Positions 16,343-24,934 of a stretch of 42,637 nucleotides of DNA are shown here, in pieces. The position numbers and the translations under genes are program-made. The DNA comes from JAGTVG01 sp964389805 (GTDB lineage: Bacteria; Bacteroidota; Bacteroidia; Cytophagales; Cyclobacteriaceae): positions 1 through 42,637 of the forward strand of contig CAYMFU010000122.1 of NCBI GenBank assembly GCA_964389805.1, in the 5' to 3' direction. The notes under the pieces were generated by a model. It worked only from the letters and a program-made list of their open reading frames with translations. It was not told the DNA's origin and did not search any database. Position 1 is the first letter of the stretch; the number at the start of each line of letters is the position of its first letter.

Positions 16343-16732
16343 ATGACGAATATTCAACATGTAGCTATTTGGGTGGAGCATCTGGATGGTATCCGCCACT
16401 TTTATGAGAAATACTTTCTGGCTGAATCAGGTGAAAAATATATTAATCCAAGCAAAGGATTTTCATCTTATATGCTTTCTTTTAAAGGTGGAGGAGCTCT
16501 TGAGATCATGAACAGGCACGATATTAAATCACTTAAGGACCATAAAAGCGAATACTTGGGTTGGGCGCATATTGCCATCGGAGTAGGATCCAGGGAAAAA
16601 GTATTGGAGTTAACAGAAAAACTAAGAGCAGATGGCTACCAGATTGTTGGTGAACCCAGAACCACCGGTGATGGATTTTTTGAAAGTGTGGTTCTTGATG
16701 CAGAAGGCAACCGGGTAGAGATCACCATTTAA
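16343..16732 (+). CDS. VOC family protein (glyoxalase I-like)
   Basis: 129 aa, with the usual compact length of lactoylglutathione lyase-like proteins. Candidate metal ligands of the vicinal-oxygen-chelate fold are His6 (IQHVAIW), Glu54 (ALEIMN), His76 (WAHIAIG) and Glu126 (RVEITI), all present. It is coupled to the SDR gene (2-bp spacing), supporting a shared pathway that handles a carbonyl compound. A methylglyoxal-detoxifying role is possible but not shown. It is smaller than, and only distantly similar to, the VOC protein at 1532-2011. Confidence 0.88.
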   Translation: MTNIQHVAIWVEHLDGIRHFYEKYFLAESGEKYINPSKGFSSYMLSFKGGGALEIMNRHDIKSLKDHKSEYLGWAHIAIGVGSREKVLELTEKLRADGYQIVGEPRTTGDGFFESVVLDAEGNRVEITI

Positions 16733-17025
16733 GATTTTTATAAACCATTGATTTTCCAAGCGCAGGGGAGATATTTGACTGGGGTGTTATATTCATGAGG
16801 ATGTATTGAATTATTTAAACACTCCGGAATAATAAATTCTTTCCAAAAACCAACAATAACTCATAGTGCTTCGTTAGTAGGTATGAATGTATTGGTGTTT
16901 TTAGCCGGATGTTTGTGTGATGTTAGAATAGATGCTTATCAACAAGTTATGAAAGGTTGGATCCTGTTTTCTTGCCAATGTTTAGATTCTCAATTTTTAA
17001 CAACTATTTATAGATTCAACTAATT

Positions 17026-17403
17026 ATGTCACAGGGACTTAAGAAACCATTTATCATTTTAACGCTTGGCATTTCTGGCTGGGCAGCGTGTGGGATAATA
17101 ATGTTTGTATTATTGAATGTAACAACTATATATTTATCGTTAATTATTCATTTTATTGCATCGCCCTTTATTTTTTTGGGTATTTCAAACCTGTATTTTA
17201 AAAGATTCGATTACACTTCACCATTAGCGACTGCCATCATTTTTACCTTGATTGTTATGGTTCTCGACTTTTTCGTAGTGGCATTGGTGATAGAAAAGAA
17301 TCTTGAGATGTTCGAAAGTGTTATGGGCACCTGGCTGCCATTTTTATTTATCTTTCTTACAGTATGGCTCCGCGGCCTGGCAATTCACCGTGGAGGCGAG
17401 TAA
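17026..17403 (+). CDS. Hypothetical four-helix membrane protein
   Basis: 125 aa. Four hydrophobic helices can be seen at about residues 10-30, 32-54, 66-90 and 100-117, with a basic N-terminus and a short charged C-terminus (RGLAIHRGGE). No motif identifies a transporter or enzyme. The sequence resembles small membrane proteins of unknown function often found beside PadR regulators, and the PadR gene begins 111 bp downstream on the same strand. The 293-bp gap upstream holds no convincing gene. Confidence 0.6.
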   Translation: MSQGLKKPFIILTLGISGWAACGIIMFVLLNVTTIYLSLIIHFIASPFIFLGISNLYFKRFDYTSPLATAIIFTLIVMVLDFFVVALVIEKNLEMFESVMGTWLPFLFIFLTVWLRGLAIHRGGE

Positions 17404-17481
17404 ACTTATTTGCTAATCCGAAAAATTCTAATCAGAAATAAAATAATACCTCATATTATAGGATGTGTGAAATTATTTTCC

Positions 17482-17505
17482 TACCTTTTACATAGAACAT
17501 CTATG
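17482..17505 (+). promoter_or_regulatory. Candidate padR promoter -7 element with adjoining inverted-repeat operator
   Basis: TACCTTTT at 17482-17489 matches seven of eight positions of the TAnnTTTG element. Directly after it CATAGA-ACA-TCTATG (17491-17505) is a perfect 6-3-6 inverted repeat ending 9 bp before the PadR start codon. Placement over the transcription start fits autorepression by the winged-helix dimer, as known for PadR regulators. Sequence evidence only. Confidence 0.4.
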
Positions 17506-17514
17506 CATTAAATT

Positions 17515-17859
17515 ATGACCGAACTATCTAAAGATCTTATTGCCGCTTCAGCGACCCCATTAATTTTATCTATTCTTTCGGTTGAGGAGAGTTATGGATA
17601 TCAGATCATCAAGAAAATCACCGAGATATCAGATGACAGGATACATTGGAAGGAAGGCACCTTATATCCTGTATTACACAAAATGGAAAATTCAGGCATC
17701 ATCAAATCAAAATGGAAGGTTGCTGAGAATGGGCGAAAGCGGAAGTATTATCAGATCAATAGCAAGGGTAAAAAGGTATTGGATGAAGAATTAGACCACT
17801 GGCGTTTGATATTTAATTCCCTCAAAAAATTGTGGTCAGAAAAGAGCGCTGAAAGCTGA
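17515..17859 (+). CDS. PadR-family transcriptional regulator
   Basis: 114 aa, the standard length for PadR subfamily 2 (short C-terminal helix). The PadR winged helix is recognised by LSILSVEESYGYQIIKKI, then the WKEGTLYPVLHKMENSGII recognition-helix and turn region, and the wing KYYQINSKGKKVLDEE. These proteins repress nearby membrane or transport genes and often themselves. The likely autoregulatory site is the inverted repeat at 17491-17505. In Bacteroidota PadR genes often precede pspC-type genes. Here the only PspC-like remnant is 13 kb away, so the target is probably the upstream membrane protein or an unlinked gene. Confidence 0.9.
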   Translation: MTELSKDLIAASATPLILSILSVEESYGYQIIKKITEISDDRIHWKEGTLYPVLHKMENSGIIKSKWKVAENGRKRKYYQINSKGKKVLDEELDHWRLIFNSLKKLWSEKSAES

Positions 17860-17899
17860 TCAATTCTTCGGTTTTTAAACGGTCATTCTTGCACGCCGA

Positions 17900-18343
17900 T
17901 TATTCGATTAAACGCCGATGATAATTGATCTGGCCGAGGTGATACGTCAGGTGAGAATGCAGGTGCATAAGAAAAAACAGTGTTGTCATTTCATATCCAA
18001 ATACATTTATAGGAAAGTTCTCTAAAAGTTCTTCTTCTGATATTCCCTCCAGTGTATTATAGATGGTTGTTTTCACTTCATCAATGTTCTGAAGCAAATC
18101 ACTTACCGGCACATCATTTTTACTGAATTCTGCTTCCCTGTCACGCACATATCCGTTTTCGCCGATGGCTCCCCCGATAAAATGGTTCAGGTTACCTATA
18201 ATATGCAGCGCGAGATTACCTGCTGAATTGGAGATGTTTTTCTTGACGATCCATAAGGATTTTTCTTCCTTATAATTTGATAATTCATTTTTGAGTTTAT
18301 CAAGGTCTCTGTCAAAAAGCTTCTTTAACGAATCAACAACCAT
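17900..18343 (-). CDS. DinB-like four-helix-bundle protein (DUF1572 type)
   Basis: 147 aa, all-helical. Three histidines in the DinB/YfiT metal-site pattern are visible: His47 (NLALHIIGNL), then His131 and His135 in LHSHLTYHLGQINYHRR near the C-terminus. The family includes metal-dependent thiol-S-transferases and damage-inducible proteins of unknown role; the DUF1572 branch is uncharacterised. It converges on the PadR gene with 40 bp between stops and shares no operon with the lipoprotein gene upstream, from which it is separated by an intrinsic terminator. Confidence 0.8.
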   Translation of the reverse strand: MVVDSLKKLFDRDLDKLKNELSNYKEEKSLWIVKKNISNSAGNLALHIIGNLNHFIGGAIGENGYVRDREAEFSKNDVPVSDLLQNIDEVKTTIYNTLEGISEEELLENFPINVFGYEMTTLFFLMHLHSHLTYHLGQINYHRRLIE

Positions 18344-18374
18344 CTTTTTTGTTTTTGGGCTCTAATATATACAA

Positions 18375-18407
18375 TAAAAAAGGAACGCCACAAATATGAC
18401 GTTCCTT
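18375..18407 (-). terminator. Intrinsic terminator of the lipoprotein/TonB locus
   Basis: On the minus strand AAGGAACG, a 12-nt loop, and CGTTCCTT are followed by a continuing T-run, an 8-bp perfect stem plus U-tract. It begins 22 bp after the stop of the lipoprotein gene at 18429. It is a clear end to minus-strand transcription before the DinB-like gene. Confidence 0.8.
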
Positions 18408-18428
18408 AAAATCATAAGCCGGTATTAA

Positions 18429-19535
18429 TTATTTGAAATCAATGAATAAGTTAGCGATTTCTTTAGGATTATATGGACTAAGATCAGGTAACCTTACTTC
18501 CAGTTCATCATATTCCTGGCCAGGAGAAGTTCCACCCTGAACAAATCCATATTTAGAGAAGAAACCTGGTGCCTCAGTATTGTGCAGATAAGCATTTACT
18601 ATATCCGGGCTAATATTAGGCCAGAGTGTAAAGATCTCATTCGTAAATACATTCTTTATGGAGTATTGTTCAAGCAGAATGTTACGACTTGGTTCGTCAA
18701 GGTTGCTGGACGGCAGACCGACTTCTGCAACACCTATGTCTTTATTGTTATTCCCCGATGCAACAAATGCCCAGTTGAATCCTACATTGGCACCAAATAA
18801 TACTGCATTTGGGTGATTGGTATTTCCATATACATCAATTATATCTCCTTTTTTACCAACGAACATTTTCATTGTATTTACTGAATACGGATTATCCAAT
18901 GGTTCTTCCAAAGGCAAATTGGCAGCCTGAATGATCATATGTGCTTCATATCCATGATCCCCTGCTTCGCTGTATTCTAAGTTGAAAATGGCATCTTCGG
19001 CATCCATATGGTCATCTCTATCAATATTATAAGGCTTAAGAATAGCAATCCCTTTTATCGGATTTCTGTTCCAGAAGATCTGGATTGCTTTACCTCCATC
19101 TTCGTTTCCTTCTGATGCGGCATCCGTAATGTTCAGTTCAAATTCCCATTCAACACCATCAAAGAAGCTTGTCTCGATTACGTCCAAATTTTTTATTCTG
19201 CCATCATCTTCTCCTTCAAAAGAAAGTGACATGGGTTTATTGATCCCATATAATACAATCGATTTGATGATATCCTCAACAATTTCAGCAGCTTCTTCAC
19301 CTACGTGGATGAAATTGGTTAAATGCATGTATACAACATTTCCATCGAGAGTGTCTACTGCTACTCTTGCATTTTGAGTTCCCTGTCGGCTTAAGGCATC
19401 TGGTATATCCACCTTAAAACTTTCCGGAAGTATACTGCCTTCCGGCATTACAATGTCGTCATTGTTTTCACAGCTGATTATCATAGCCGCCACAAATAAT
19501 CCTAATAGAATGGTTAACAATTTTCTGGTTTTCAT
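18429..19535 (-). CDS. Hypothetical lipoprotein at the end of the ECF/FecR/TonB locus
   Basis: 368 aa from the ATG at 19533-19535; an ATG 13 codons upstream is possible but would spoil the signal peptide. The N-terminus MKTRKLLTILLGLFVAAMIIS|CENN is a typical lipoprotein signal. The mature protein is acidic and beta-rich, with a DRDDHMDAED segment near 190 that could bind calcium, and ends in LFIDFK. I recognise no family. It lies 139 bp downstream of the DUF4249 gene and immediately before the terminator, so it is probably the last surface component of the receptor locus, for instance a ligand-binding or accessory lipoprotein. Confidence 0.75.
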   Translation of the reverse strand: MKTRKLLTILLGLFVAAMIISCENNDDIVMPEGSILPESFKVDIPDALSRQGTQNARVAVDTLDGNVVYMHLTNFIHVGEEAAEIVEDIIKSIVLYGINKPMSLSFEGEDDGRIKNLDVIETSFFDGVEWEFELNITDAASEGNEDGGKAIQIFWNRNPIKGIAILKPYNIDRDDHMDAEDAIFNLEYSEAGDHGYEAHMIIQAANLPLEEPLDNPYSVNTMKMFVGKKGDIIDVYGNTNHPNAVLFGANVGFNWAFVASGNNNKDIGVAEVGLPSSNLDEPSRNILLEQYSIKNVFTNEIFTLWPNISPDIVNAYLHNTEAPGFFSKYGFVQGGTSPGQEYDELEVRLPDLSPYNPKEIANLFIDFK

Positions 19536-19674
19536 GATTAAATTATTTAGGGTTAAAAATCTTTTCAAAATCATAGATTTAATTGTTTTAATACTTACAC
19601 ACTACAATTTGATTTTACCCTGATATAAATTGTAAATATTTTTATTTTTTCCATTTTGCCTTAATTAAAAGTGT

Positions 19675-20478
19675 TTAGTGTTGAAATAATGTGCTGTCTG
19701 AAACAACCGATGCTGCAGCGAAATAGCCTATTGCCCCCAAACTCATATTTGTAGGGATATTTCCCCGTTCTACATCAAAGATTCCCCCTCTCCAATTGGT
19801 TTCATTCATCATGGCTCTGATATAGGTCTGATAATTATCATTTAATGAATATTTTTTTCGTTTGATCACAGTTCCGGCCGGGAAACATACCAACTCCTGT
19901 TCGGGCTTGAATATCTCATTAACGTCTACCGAATTTAGGTGGTATGTTACCTCTCTGGCTTTACAGGTATTAGAACTGCAATTTCCATTACCGGACCAAT
20001 CGTAGTCTATTTCCATCATAAAAGGATCACCTGTTCCCAATGTTTCTACATTATAAATTTCACCAGCATCATCACATCCTGAAATATTCAAAGGTTGTAA
20101 AGGTTCGACCGGGACCATAAAAGAATTTCCAGCAAATTCATATTCCTGAATGCGTATGTATAAGGTATAAAGTTTCCCAAAAACACCCTGAACAGTAGGA
20201 TCAGTTAAATAGAGGCCAGGATTTTCCGGATCTTCCTGAAGTAAAAAAGTGTTTTGCTGATCAGTGATCGCCACAAATGCTCCGGATACAGGCTGTGGGC
20301 TCTCATTAAGTTTTTTTACAGGCAAAGATAATTTTACTCTATGGGCTTTGATTTCATTAGTGATCATGCCTTCTACTACAAGTCTGATTGTTTCCCGTGA
20401 TTCTGCATTAAAGTCGATCTTTTCCTCACAGGAGGAAATTATTAATATCAGGGCAATATGGAATATGAATTTTCTCAT
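19675..20478 (-). CDS. DUF4249 family lipoprotein
   Basis: 267 aa. Lipoprotein signal MRKFIFHIALILIIS|SCEEK with Cys17. The following IRLVVEGMITNE, then LSLPVKKLNESPQPVSGAFVAITD and GLYLTDPTVQGVFGKLYTL, is the beta-sandwich pattern of DUF4249, a family found almost only beside STN-type TonB receptors in Bacteroidota. It may act as a surface-exposed partner of the receptor. Two close cysteine pairs (CSSNTCKA near 160) are present. The start codon overlaps the receptor stop by 4 bp (ATGA), so translation is coupled. Total length is somewhat short for the family. Confidence 0.85.
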   Translation of the reverse strand: MRKFIFHIALILIISSCEEKIDFNAESRETIRLVVEGMITNEIKAHRVKLSLPVKKLNESPQPVSGAFVAITDQQNTFLLQEDPENPGLYLTDPTVQGVFGKLYTLYIRIQEYEFAGNSFMVPVEPLQPLNISGCDDAGEIYNVETLGTGDPFMMEIDYDWSGNGNCSSNTCKAREVTYHLNSVDVNEIFKPEQELVCFPAGTVIKRKKYSLNDNYQTYIRAMMNETNWRGGIFDVERGNIPTNMSLGAIGYFAAASVVSDSTLFQH

Positions 20479-23132
20479 TGAAACTGGAAGTGATATGTAA
20501 CTGAGGGTACGACATTATAAACAAATGTATTTGTGGTCAGCAATTGTGGGGGATCAATTAAATTTCCAGGTATTACAAATTCACTATTAACATTCTCAAT
20601 CTTATTGAAATTAATAAATATAGGATTCTTTCTGCCATAGAGATTAAAGATTGATAATCCAATTTGGTGCTGGAATTTCCGCACTTTCCGGTTCAATCGA
20701 AAGAGGAAGGAAAGATCCATCCTGTGGTAATCAGGAAACCTCTCGTTGTTTTTTTCATGATAAACAGGCAGAGTAAGTCCATTGTAATAATAGTAACTGC
20801 TGGGCATGGTTACGGCTGCTCCGGTTGAATAATACCAGTTCAGGGAGGTGTTGAACCTCTTTGATATCTCATAAGAAACAAATAATGTTAACTCATGTGG
20901 TCTGTCATAAAAGGCCGGATATTCCCTGTTTTGGTTGATATCTTCAGTTTTCCTTATGGCTCTTGATAAAGAATATCCGATCCATCCATTCAGGCGGCCT
21001 GCTGATTTTTTTATCATTAACTCCATCCCATAGGATTTAACACTTCCATATCGAAGTTGAGTTTCAACAATCGGATTTAACAACATTTCAGCATGGTCGA
21101 TATAATCGATCTGATTATGCATCTTTTTGTAATATCCTTCTGCACTGAAATTTAATCCTAGTTTGTCTGATATATGAAAGATTCCCAGGGCCACCTGGTC
21201 AGCTTTCTGGTCGGGAATATTCGGACCACTTGGCAGCCAGACATCCAGTGTAGTAAAGGGACTGATGGAGTTGGATACCAGCTGCAGGTATTGGGTTGTC
21301 CGTGCATAGCTAAGTTTCAGGGAAGTATGTTCAGAAAGAAGATAGTTTATGCTTAGTCTCGGCTCAATATTAAAATAATGATGATAGGATTTCCCTGGAG
21401 CATAGTGAATAGAATCAACAGGATTAAGATTTTCATCATATACGAATTCAACGGATTCTCCGGTATTATTCCATAAGCTCATTCGTACACCATACCTGAG
21501 ATTTAATTTTTCCGTAATGATCTGCTCATTTTCAATATATATATTGAATTCCCTTGCGTGTTTTTTGGATACGATAGGTTGGGTTCCTAGTTTTCCGTCG
21601 ACATAATAATTGCCCGGATCTATATTATGACCACTGAAGCGCAATCCCATGTATATCGTATTTTTTGGGTTCAAATACCAGGATAGATCATATTTGAATG
21701 TCAGGTTATCGATGTTTGAATTCCAATAATAATCCTGTTCAATTGAGGTATATAACCTGTAATCATAACTGCTGGTATATAATGTAGCATTAGAGAACAG
21801 TTTCTTGTTAAAAATATGGTTCCATCTTAGGGTGAGTGCATTATTCCTCCATTTTATTCCACTGGAGGCAAAGCTGTCTGTAACATTACTATAAAAGTCG
21901 GCGCCGGAATAAAAGGAGAGGAAGAGCCGGTTGTTGTCGTTTATTTTAAAGTTGAACTTTGAATTGAGGTCATAAAAATTAAAATCCCGAATATCCGGAT
22001 TGAATTGTTTGAAAAACCATTTTAACTGTGAAATCCTGGTTGAGAGGAAGAAACTACTTTTTTGTTTGATCAATGGAACCTCGACGGCAAGTTTAGATGA
22101 GATCAATCCGACACTCCCATTCAACGCGAATTTATTCATATTACCATCGTTGGTCCGGATATCTATTAATGAAGATAGCCTGCCTCCATAGCTTGCCGGA
22201 AGATCTCCTTTATAAATATCTATGTCTTTAATAGCATCAGGAATGAATGTCGAAAACAGGCCAAGAAGATGAGAAGGATTGTATATCGGAGCATCATCAA
22301 GCAAGATCAGATTCTGGTCGCGGTTGCCCCCCCTGACAAAGAACCAGGTTGAGCCATCTCCATGCAATTTAATTCCGGGTAGGGATTGTATGGATTTGAT
22401 CACATCTCCTTCCCCCATTAAAGTTGGCATTTCTGAAAGCGTACTGCCAGTTACATCTATACGACCCATCTGAGATGTATTCAACACCATGGATTCTTCT
22501 ACAGGTCTGATGATTACCTCTTTTAATATCTCTTCGGACTTTGCCAATTCAATATTTAGGTATTCTCCGGAGACATCTCCAAGGCTTGCTGTATAGATTT
22601 GGTACCCCAGGTAGGATACCTGAAATGTATGATCTCCTTCAGGAATTGAAATGGAAAAAAATCCAAAAGCATTACTGATGGTCCCAGTTCTCAATTCCGG
22701 AAAATAGATGGCTGCACCAATCAAAGTTTCTCCTGATTCTTTATCTTTAATATATCCGCTGAGAACCTTATCACCAGATGTTTCCATTCCCTGTTCTTTT
22801 GATTCGTCGGTATCTGGGGTTTTTAGTATTACCTGTTGCTCAACGATCGTAAATGATAATCCGGATTGCGCACACAACTCCTCGATAATACTTTTAAGAT
22901 CTTCATTTTTTGATTTTATGTTGATTTTTATGCCTTCCGGCAGAATCTGAGGATTGTATGAAAAGTGGATACCTCCAATTTCAGAGATCACATCAATTGC
23001 TTCCTCCAATGGAACATCTGTCAGATTGATTTTTACTTTTTGGTTGAGGTCGAGCTGTTGTGAGAAGGAGTTGTTACTAATGGATAGTAGTATGATAAGG
23101 ATAGCAAATACGGGAGATAAATAAGGCCTCAT
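20475..23132 (-). CDS. TonB-dependent outer-membrane transducer receptor with STN signalling domain
   Basis: 885 aa. Signal peptide to about residue 24; secretin/TonB short N-terminal (STN) domain at about 30-110 (VPLEEAIDVISEIGGIHFSY); CarboxypepD_reg-like domain at about 125-200 (GYIKDKESGETLIGAAIYF); plug at about 220-335 (SIQSLPGIKLHGDGSTWFFV, DIYKGDLPASYGGRLSS); then a 22-stranded-type barrel ending in an aromatic residue before the C-terminal Gln. STN domains contact FecR-type anti-sigma factors, so ligand binding outside should trigger the adjacent sigma factor. The ligand cannot be named. It starts 23 bp after the anti-sigma gene and overlaps the DUF4249 gene. Confidence 0.93.
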   Translation of the reverse strand: MRPYLSPVFAILIILLSISNNSFSQQLDLNQKVKINLTDVPLEEAIDVISEIGGIHFSYNPQILPEGIKINIKSKNEDLKSIIEELCAQSGLSFTIVEQQVILKTPDTDESKEQGMETSGDKVLSGYIKDKESGETLIGAAIYFPELRTGTISNAFGFFSISIPEGDHTFQVSYLGYQIYTASLGDVSGEYLNIELAKSEEILKEVIIRPVEESMVLNTSQMGRIDVTGSTLSEMPTLMGEGDVIKSIQSLPGIKLHGDGSTWFFVRGGNRDQNLILLDDAPIYNPSHLLGLFSTFIPDAIKDIDIYKGDLPASYGGRLSSLIDIRTNDGNMNKFALNGSVGLISSKLAVEVPLIKQKSSFFLSTRISQLKWFFKQFNPDIRDFNFYDLNSKFNFKINDNNRLFLSFYSGADFYSNVTDSFASSGIKWRNNALTLRWNHIFNKKLFSNATLYTSSYDYRLYTSIEQDYYWNSNIDNLTFKYDLSWYLNPKNTIYMGLRFSGHNIDPGNYYVDGKLGTQPIVSKKHAREFNIYIENEQIITEKLNLRYGVRMSLWNNTGESVEFVYDENLNPVDSIHYAPGKSYHHYFNIEPRLSINYLLSEHTSLKLSYARTTQYLQLVSNSISPFTTLDVWLPSGPNIPDQKADQVALGIFHISDKLGLNFSAEGYYKKMHNQIDYIDHAEMLLNPIVETQLRYGSVKSYGMELMIKKSAGRLNGWIGYSLSRAIRKTEDINQNREYPAFYDRPHELTLFVSYEISKRFNTSLNWYYSTGAAVTMPSSYYYYNGLTLPVYHEKNNERFPDYHRMDLSFLFRLNRKVRKFQHQIGLSIFNLYGRKNPIFINFNKIENVNSEFVIPGNLIDPPQLLTTNTFVYNVVPSVTYHFQFQ

Positions 23133-23155
23133 CTATCTATTGTGTAAAATGAAAA

Positions 23156-24172
23156 TCAACACCCATCACCCGTAACAGTGATCGTTTCATCTTCCTCTCT
23201 CAGTTCGAGATTCAAGGTTGATTCTATTACATTCAGTACTGATTCGAGAGATTGTTTTTCAAAAGTTACTGTAAGTGTACATTGGCTCAAGTCTGTATTA
23301 TTAATGATAATACGTTTATTGTAAATTCTGCCTATGGTATTTAATACTTTTGTAAGGCTATCGTTATCGAATACAATCTTTCCTGTTTTCCATGCCATGA
23401 AATTTATATCTGAATTCGTTTTCTTCAGGAGGTAATTGTTTGAATGGTTATAAATACCTTTTACCCCACTGTCTAGAATTATCCTGTTATTAGGATTTAC
23501 TTTGGAAGACAAGGCTACTGTTCCTTCCCTTACAATAACTTCAACTTCTTCCTTTGTATTATATGCACTTACATTAAAGGAAGTTCCAAGCACTTCAATA
23601 ATAGCATGGCCGGTGCTGATCTTAAATGGGACATCCGGGTTTTTAGTAACATCAAAAAAAGCTTCTCCTTCTATAAAAACTTTCCGTTCCTTCTTATCAA
23701 AGGTAGTTGGGTACTTGATCTTTGAATTGATGTTCAAGGTAACTTCAGATCCATCGGGCAATACAAGTTGCCTTATTTCAGTATTTGAGGCAATTTTTTC
23801 CTGGGTAAACTGTGGGAGAATATAGTAAATTGTCGCTGCCGAAAGAATCAAAACCACAAAAACAGCTGCAATTTTCGAGAAACTCCATTGGAATTGAGAT
23901 TTTGTCAAAGCCTCGGCTGCAGTAAATATCCCGCCCTCTATATCACTGAAATTCTTTTGCTTACTCCATTCCTTTTCCAGGTTTATATTGGCCACATCCT
24001 TTACCTTATCCATCAGGTTCCAGGTACTTTTGTATTCATCGAAAATGACAGAATGTTCCGGATTTGCCTTTAACCATGATTGCAGGGTTATTTCTTCATG
24101 TTCATTGAGCTCATTGTTCAAATGCTTAATGAACAATTCGTAAGGTATAATATGTTTAGAATCTTCCTTCAT
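23156..24172 (-). CDS. FecR-family anti-sigma factor
   Basis: 338 aa from the ATG at 24170-24172; the GTG seven codons upstream is less likely. An N-terminal cytoplasmic anti-sigma region (ELFIKHLNNELNEHEEITLQSWL) leads to one TM helix at about residues 103-123 (IAAVFVVLILSAATIYYI). A periplasmic FecR domain (LPDGSEVTLNINSKIKYP, EGEAFFDVTKNPDVPFKI) and a C-terminal DUF4974 module (KTGKIVFDNDSLTKVLNTIGRIY) follow. It should hold the ECF sigma factor at the membrane until the STN receptor signals. It lies 46 bp after the sigma gene and 23 bp before the receptor. Confidence 0.93.
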   Translation of the reverse strand: MKEDSKHIIPYELFIKHLNNELNEHEEITLQSWLKANPEHSVIFDEYKSTWNLMDKVKDVANINLEKEWSKQKNFSDIEGGIFTAAEALTKSQFQWSFSKIAAVFVVLILSAATIYYILPQFTQEKIASNTEIRQLVLPDGSEVTLNINSKIKYPTTFDKKERKVFIEGEAFFDVTKNPDVPFKISTGHAIIEVLGTSFNVSAYNTKEEVEVIVREGTVALSSKVNPNNRIILDSGVKGIYNHSNNYLLKKTNSDINFMAWKTGKIVFDNDSLTKVLNTIGRIYNKRIIINNTDLSQCTLTVTFEKQSLESVLNVIESTLNLELREEDETITVTGDGC

Positions 24173-24218
24173 AGGTTTACTTATTATGTACACACATAAG
24201 AAGCTGTTTACCCCTACA

Positions 24219-24791
24219 TTATGTAAATAAATAATACAATCCCCCCAGTAACATACTTATATATTGAATGTATTTAATCAATTTTCCTTTCATATGTTTC
24301 AGGGCTTTCGACATCTGAGTCTCTACCGTTTTGATACTGATTCCTAATTCTTCGGCGATTTCCTTATATTTCTTTCCTTCAAACCGGCTCATTTTGAAAA
24401 TATTCCTGCTTCCTTCCGGTAATTCGGCCAGGGCATTGTAGATCTCATTCCTGAGTTCCTCGGCTTCCATAAAATCGGATTGATCGATATAACTGGATAA
24501 TGATTCTACTGTATGTGGAATATCCTCCTGAATGAATTTTTTCTTGTCCCGGATATAATTCAAACAACGATTGTGTACGGCAGTGTATAAATAGGATCTC
24601 ACAGATTGATCCAGGTGAAAATTCACCCTTTTTTCCCAGAGGTTGGTGAAGACCTGATGCACGATGTCCTTTGCCTCATCCTGATCCCGGGTATATTTTG
24701 TGGCGAAAGAACACAGGGAAAGAAAATAATCCCTGAAGATCCTTTCAAAAGTAGTTTGATCTAGGTTATTCCTGGTTATGGAATTTCTCAA
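24219..24791 (-). CDS. ECF-type RNA polymerase sigma factor (Bacteroidota FecI-like)
   Basis: 190 aa. Sigma region 2 is at about residues 20-60 (YFLSLCSFATKYTRDQDEAK, DIVHQVFTNLWEKR) and region 4 at about 118-172 (LPEGSRNIFKMSRFEGKKYK, EIAEELGISIKTVETQMSKA). The C-terminus is hydrophobic, as often seen in this Bacteroidota family. It directs RNA polymerase to the receptor genes downstream under control of the FecR partner. The frame contains no ATG near the 5' end, and a stop lies 11 codons upstream of TTG 24789-24791, which is the most reasonable start. A promoter-like TTTG...TATATTTT overlaps that codon. Confidence 0.92.
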   Translation of the reverse strand: MRNSITRNNLDQTTFERIFRDYFLSLCSFATKYTRDQDEAKDIVHQVFTNLWEKRVNFHLDQSVRSYLYTAVHNRCLNYIRDKKKFIQEDIPHTVESLSSYIDQSDFMEAEELRNEIYNALAELPEGSRNIFKMSRFEGKKYKEIAEELGISIKTVETQMSKALKHMKGKLIKYIQYISMLLGGLYYLFT

Positions 24792-24881
24792 AATATAGCC
24801 GTTACTTAGGTTGACAAATGATTACTAACTAACCTAATAACGAAAAAATGGCTATTTAATGTATATGTGGTATAATAAAAT

Positions 24882-24926
24882 AAAAATCCCGCTTGCCTGC
24901 GATAGGCAGGCCGAAACGGGATTTTT
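24882..24926 (-). terminator. Strong intrinsic terminator ending the TonB/M16 operon
   Basis: AAAAATCCCG (24882-24891) and CGGGATTTTT (24917-24926) are perfect complements. An internal second palindrome (TGCCTGC...GCAGGC) extends the stem. A/T tracts flank both sides, so it could work in either direction, but only the M16 gene ending 9 bp away needs it. The inner GCCTGC/GCAGGC core resembles dispersed palindromes seen in Bacteroidota genomes. Confidence 0.85.
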
Positions 24927-24934
24927 ACAATAAA

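Noticed and set aside
16883..17023. 46-codon ORF just before the four-helix membrane protein gene (begins MNVLVFLAGCLCD)
   Set aside because: No consistent domain, hydrophobic segment too short, ends 2 bp before a better gene in another frame; probably chance. The rest of the 16733-17025 gap shows no gene or clear hairpin.
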